From positions 124,001 through 188,000 of the forward strand of contig JAAFAB010000002.1 in assembly GCA_018222585.1 (NCBI GenBank): a DNA stretch of 64,000 bases, given 5' to 3'. The translations under genes were made by a program, and so were the position numbers. Within the stretch, counting starts at the first letter, position 1; each line of letters opens with the position of its first letter. The notes beneath the pieces are model-generated. The model was not told the origin of the DNA. It saw only the letters and a list, made by a program, of their open reading frames with translations, and did no database searches. Below, in pieces: positions 63,225 to 64,000 of the stretch. Origin of the DNA: Paracoccaceae bacterium. GTDB taxonomy: Bacteria; Pseudomonadota; Alphaproteobacteria; Rhodobacterales; Rhodobacteraceae.

Positions 63225-63392
63225 ATGGCGAAGCCGACGACCATCAAGATCCGTCTGAACTCGACCGCGGGCACGGGCCATTTCTACGTGACCAAAAAGA
63301 ACGCGCGTACCATGACCGAAAAGATGACCGTACGAAAGTACGACCCGGTGGTGCGGAAGCATGTCGAGTACAAGGAAGGCAAGATCAAGTAA
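63225..63392 (+). CDS. rpmG: 50S ribosomal protein L33
   Basis: The 55-residue L33: [20 protein letters not shown], then [20 protein letters not shown] at the end. It lacks the four-cysteine zinc site of the C+ form, so it needs no zinc. TAGGAGAAG precedes the ATG. A terminator follows at 63420. Confidence 0.97.
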   Translation: MAKPTTIKIRLNSTAGTGHFYVTKKNARTMTEKMTVRKYDPVVRKHVEYKEGKIK

Positions 63393-63419
63393 GATCTGAA
63401 ACACCTTGAAGACCATGCA

Positions 63420-63451
63420 AGCCGCGCCGCAGAGCGCGGCTTTCTTCTTTT
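63420..63451 (+). terminator. terminator of rpmG
   Basis: GCCGCGC at 63421-63427 pairs with GCGCGGC at 63434-63440; TTTCTTCTTTT follows. It starts 28 bp after rpmG. Confidence 0.88.
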
Positions 63452-63484
63452 CGGCCGCGCCCTGTCTCCCCCCTCAGCAGAACG

Positions 63485-63502
63485 CCCCGGTGATCACCGG
63501 GG
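63485..63502. promoter_or_regulatory. perfect 18-bp palindrome CCCCGGTGATCACCGGGG
   Basis: The palindrome has no spacer, centred on a GATC. It lies 22 bp before the GNAT start and just after the rpmG terminator, in promoter or leader position for that gene. It could be an operator or an RNA stem overlapping the ribosome-binding region. Confidence 0.4.
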
Positions 63503-63523
63503 AAAGAGACAAGGACGCCCCTC

Positions 63524-64000
63524 ATGCCCCTTTCCAGCGATTCCGGCGAAGAGCCCGATAGCGACAGCCTCGACCTCGCGCTGATGCCAGCGCCCGTCGT
63601 CCCGGCGCGTGATCTGAAGCCGCAGCCTGTGGCCGCGCTGAAGACCTTCATCCGCCCGGCGATGCCCGCCGATACCGAGGCGGTGAACCGGATGCTGGCC
63701 CGCAGCTACCGGGCGCTGCTGGCGCCGGACTACCCGGCCGAGCTGCTGCGCGAGGCGCTGCCCTTCATCAAGCGGCCGCGCCCCGGGCTGCTGACCTGCG
63801 GCACCTATTTCCTGACCCTGACCGGCGACGAAGAGCGCGTGCTCTCGGCCGGGGGCTGGACCGACACCTCGCCCCACGGGGCGGCGGGCCGGCCCGGCGA
63901 GGGCCATGTGCGCCATGTCGCCACCGACCCCGACGCCGCGCGGCAGGGCCTCGGGCGGGGGCTGATGGGGCAGGTGATGCGCTCGGCCTGCGCGGCGGGG
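63524..64000 (+). CDS. GNAT family N-acetyltransferase (cut by window edge)
   Basis: At least 159 codons. The N-terminus is acidic and disordered (SSDSGEEPDSDSLDLALMPA), then the GNAT fold begins at FIRPAMPADTEAVNRMLARS. The acetyl-CoA region HVATDPDAARQGLGRGLMGQ is present near the edge. AAGGA lies 8 bp before the ATG at 63524. Substrate unknown; a longer N-terminal extension than usual. Confidence 0.82.
   Translation, partial: MPLSSDSGEEPDSDSLDLALMPAPVVPARDLKPQPVAALKTFIRPAMPADTEAVNRMLARSYRALLAPDYPAELLREALPFIKRPRPGLLTCGTYFLTLTGDEERVLSAGGWTDTSPHGAAGRPGEGHVRHVATDPDAARQGLGRGLMGQVMRSACAAG

Overview
The window is a gene-dense, GC-rich chromosomal segment from an alphaproteobacterium, almost certainly Rhodobacteraceae (Rhodobacter/Paracoccus/Roseobacter relatives). 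The lineage call rests on several features: an F0 ATP synthase operon atpI-B-E-b'-b without F1 genes; a short ProS lacking an editing insert; ffh, chorismate mutase, rpsP, rimM and trmD in one line; ChvI-ChvG followed by a truncated HPr kinase, RapZ, a mannose-type EIIA and HPr; a methylsuccinyl-CoA dehydrogenase of the ethylmalonyl-CoA pathway; and a BKACE enzyme and TRAP transporters. I see no tRNA, rRNA, prophage, transposase or CRISPR. One structured RNA, RNase P RNA, is clear.

Layout. 1-5.7 kb: ppk1 (cut by the window edge), hdaA and an AI-2E-family permease on the minus strand, then proS, two VOC proteins and a hydroxyacid dehydrogenase. 5.8-13.5 kb: a long minus-strand translation/secretion cluster transcribed as ffh, an 80-codon linker ORF, four tandem paralogous GNAT acetyltransferases, chorismate mutase, rpsP, a 44-codon membrane peptide, rimM, a sulfotransferase-like gene and trmD. 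Most of its first half is joined by 4-nt start/stop overlaps. 13.8-16.4 kb: a small membrane protein, LysR, an EamA transporter and an ArsR regulator with dyads in front of it. 16.6-19.3 kb: the F0 operon ending in a terminator. 19.4-29.9 kb: a FadR-type regulator, a lipoprotein, two GNATs, smc, a lytic transglycosylase, cobD/cobC and an atypical receiver protein. 29.9-38.8 kb: glutathionyl-hydroquinone reductase, a conserved hypothetical protein, a TRAP transporter with MarR, BNR-repeat and BKACE genes, then fasciclin and SH3 proteins. 39-45.7 kb: mcd, a TauE/SafE permease, a RimB-RimK fusion, a DUF3859 protein and pckA. 46-51.7 kb: chvI-chvG-hprK-rapZ-EIIA-HPr and an acyltransferase. 51.8-59.2 kb: a TIGR02186/TauE pair and a nucleoside-type ABC importer (BMP, ATPase, two permeases) carrying a LysE-type gene between its permeases. 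59.2-64 kb: rimI, tsaB, nfuA, uspA, rnpB, a PRC-barrel protein, rpmG and a GNAT cut by the right edge.

How genes combine. Several modules deal with carbon flow: pckA (gluconeogenesis), mcd (C2 assimilation), the PTS-type regulatory branch, and BKACE/TRAP (uptake and breakdown). A tandem operator-like pair lies between pckA and chvI. Others serve translation and protein modification (ffh/rpsP/rimM/trmD, tsaB/rimI, RimB-RimK and eight GNATs in 64 kb).

Intergenic DNA holds a dispersed family of palindromic repeats at five places. Two of them also carry 45-bp tandem units that can fold into two hairpins each. I found no unmistakably new multi-gene system. The most unusual structures are the four-GNAT array inside the ffh-rpsP operon, the repeat family, the RimB-RimK fusion and the atypical receiver.
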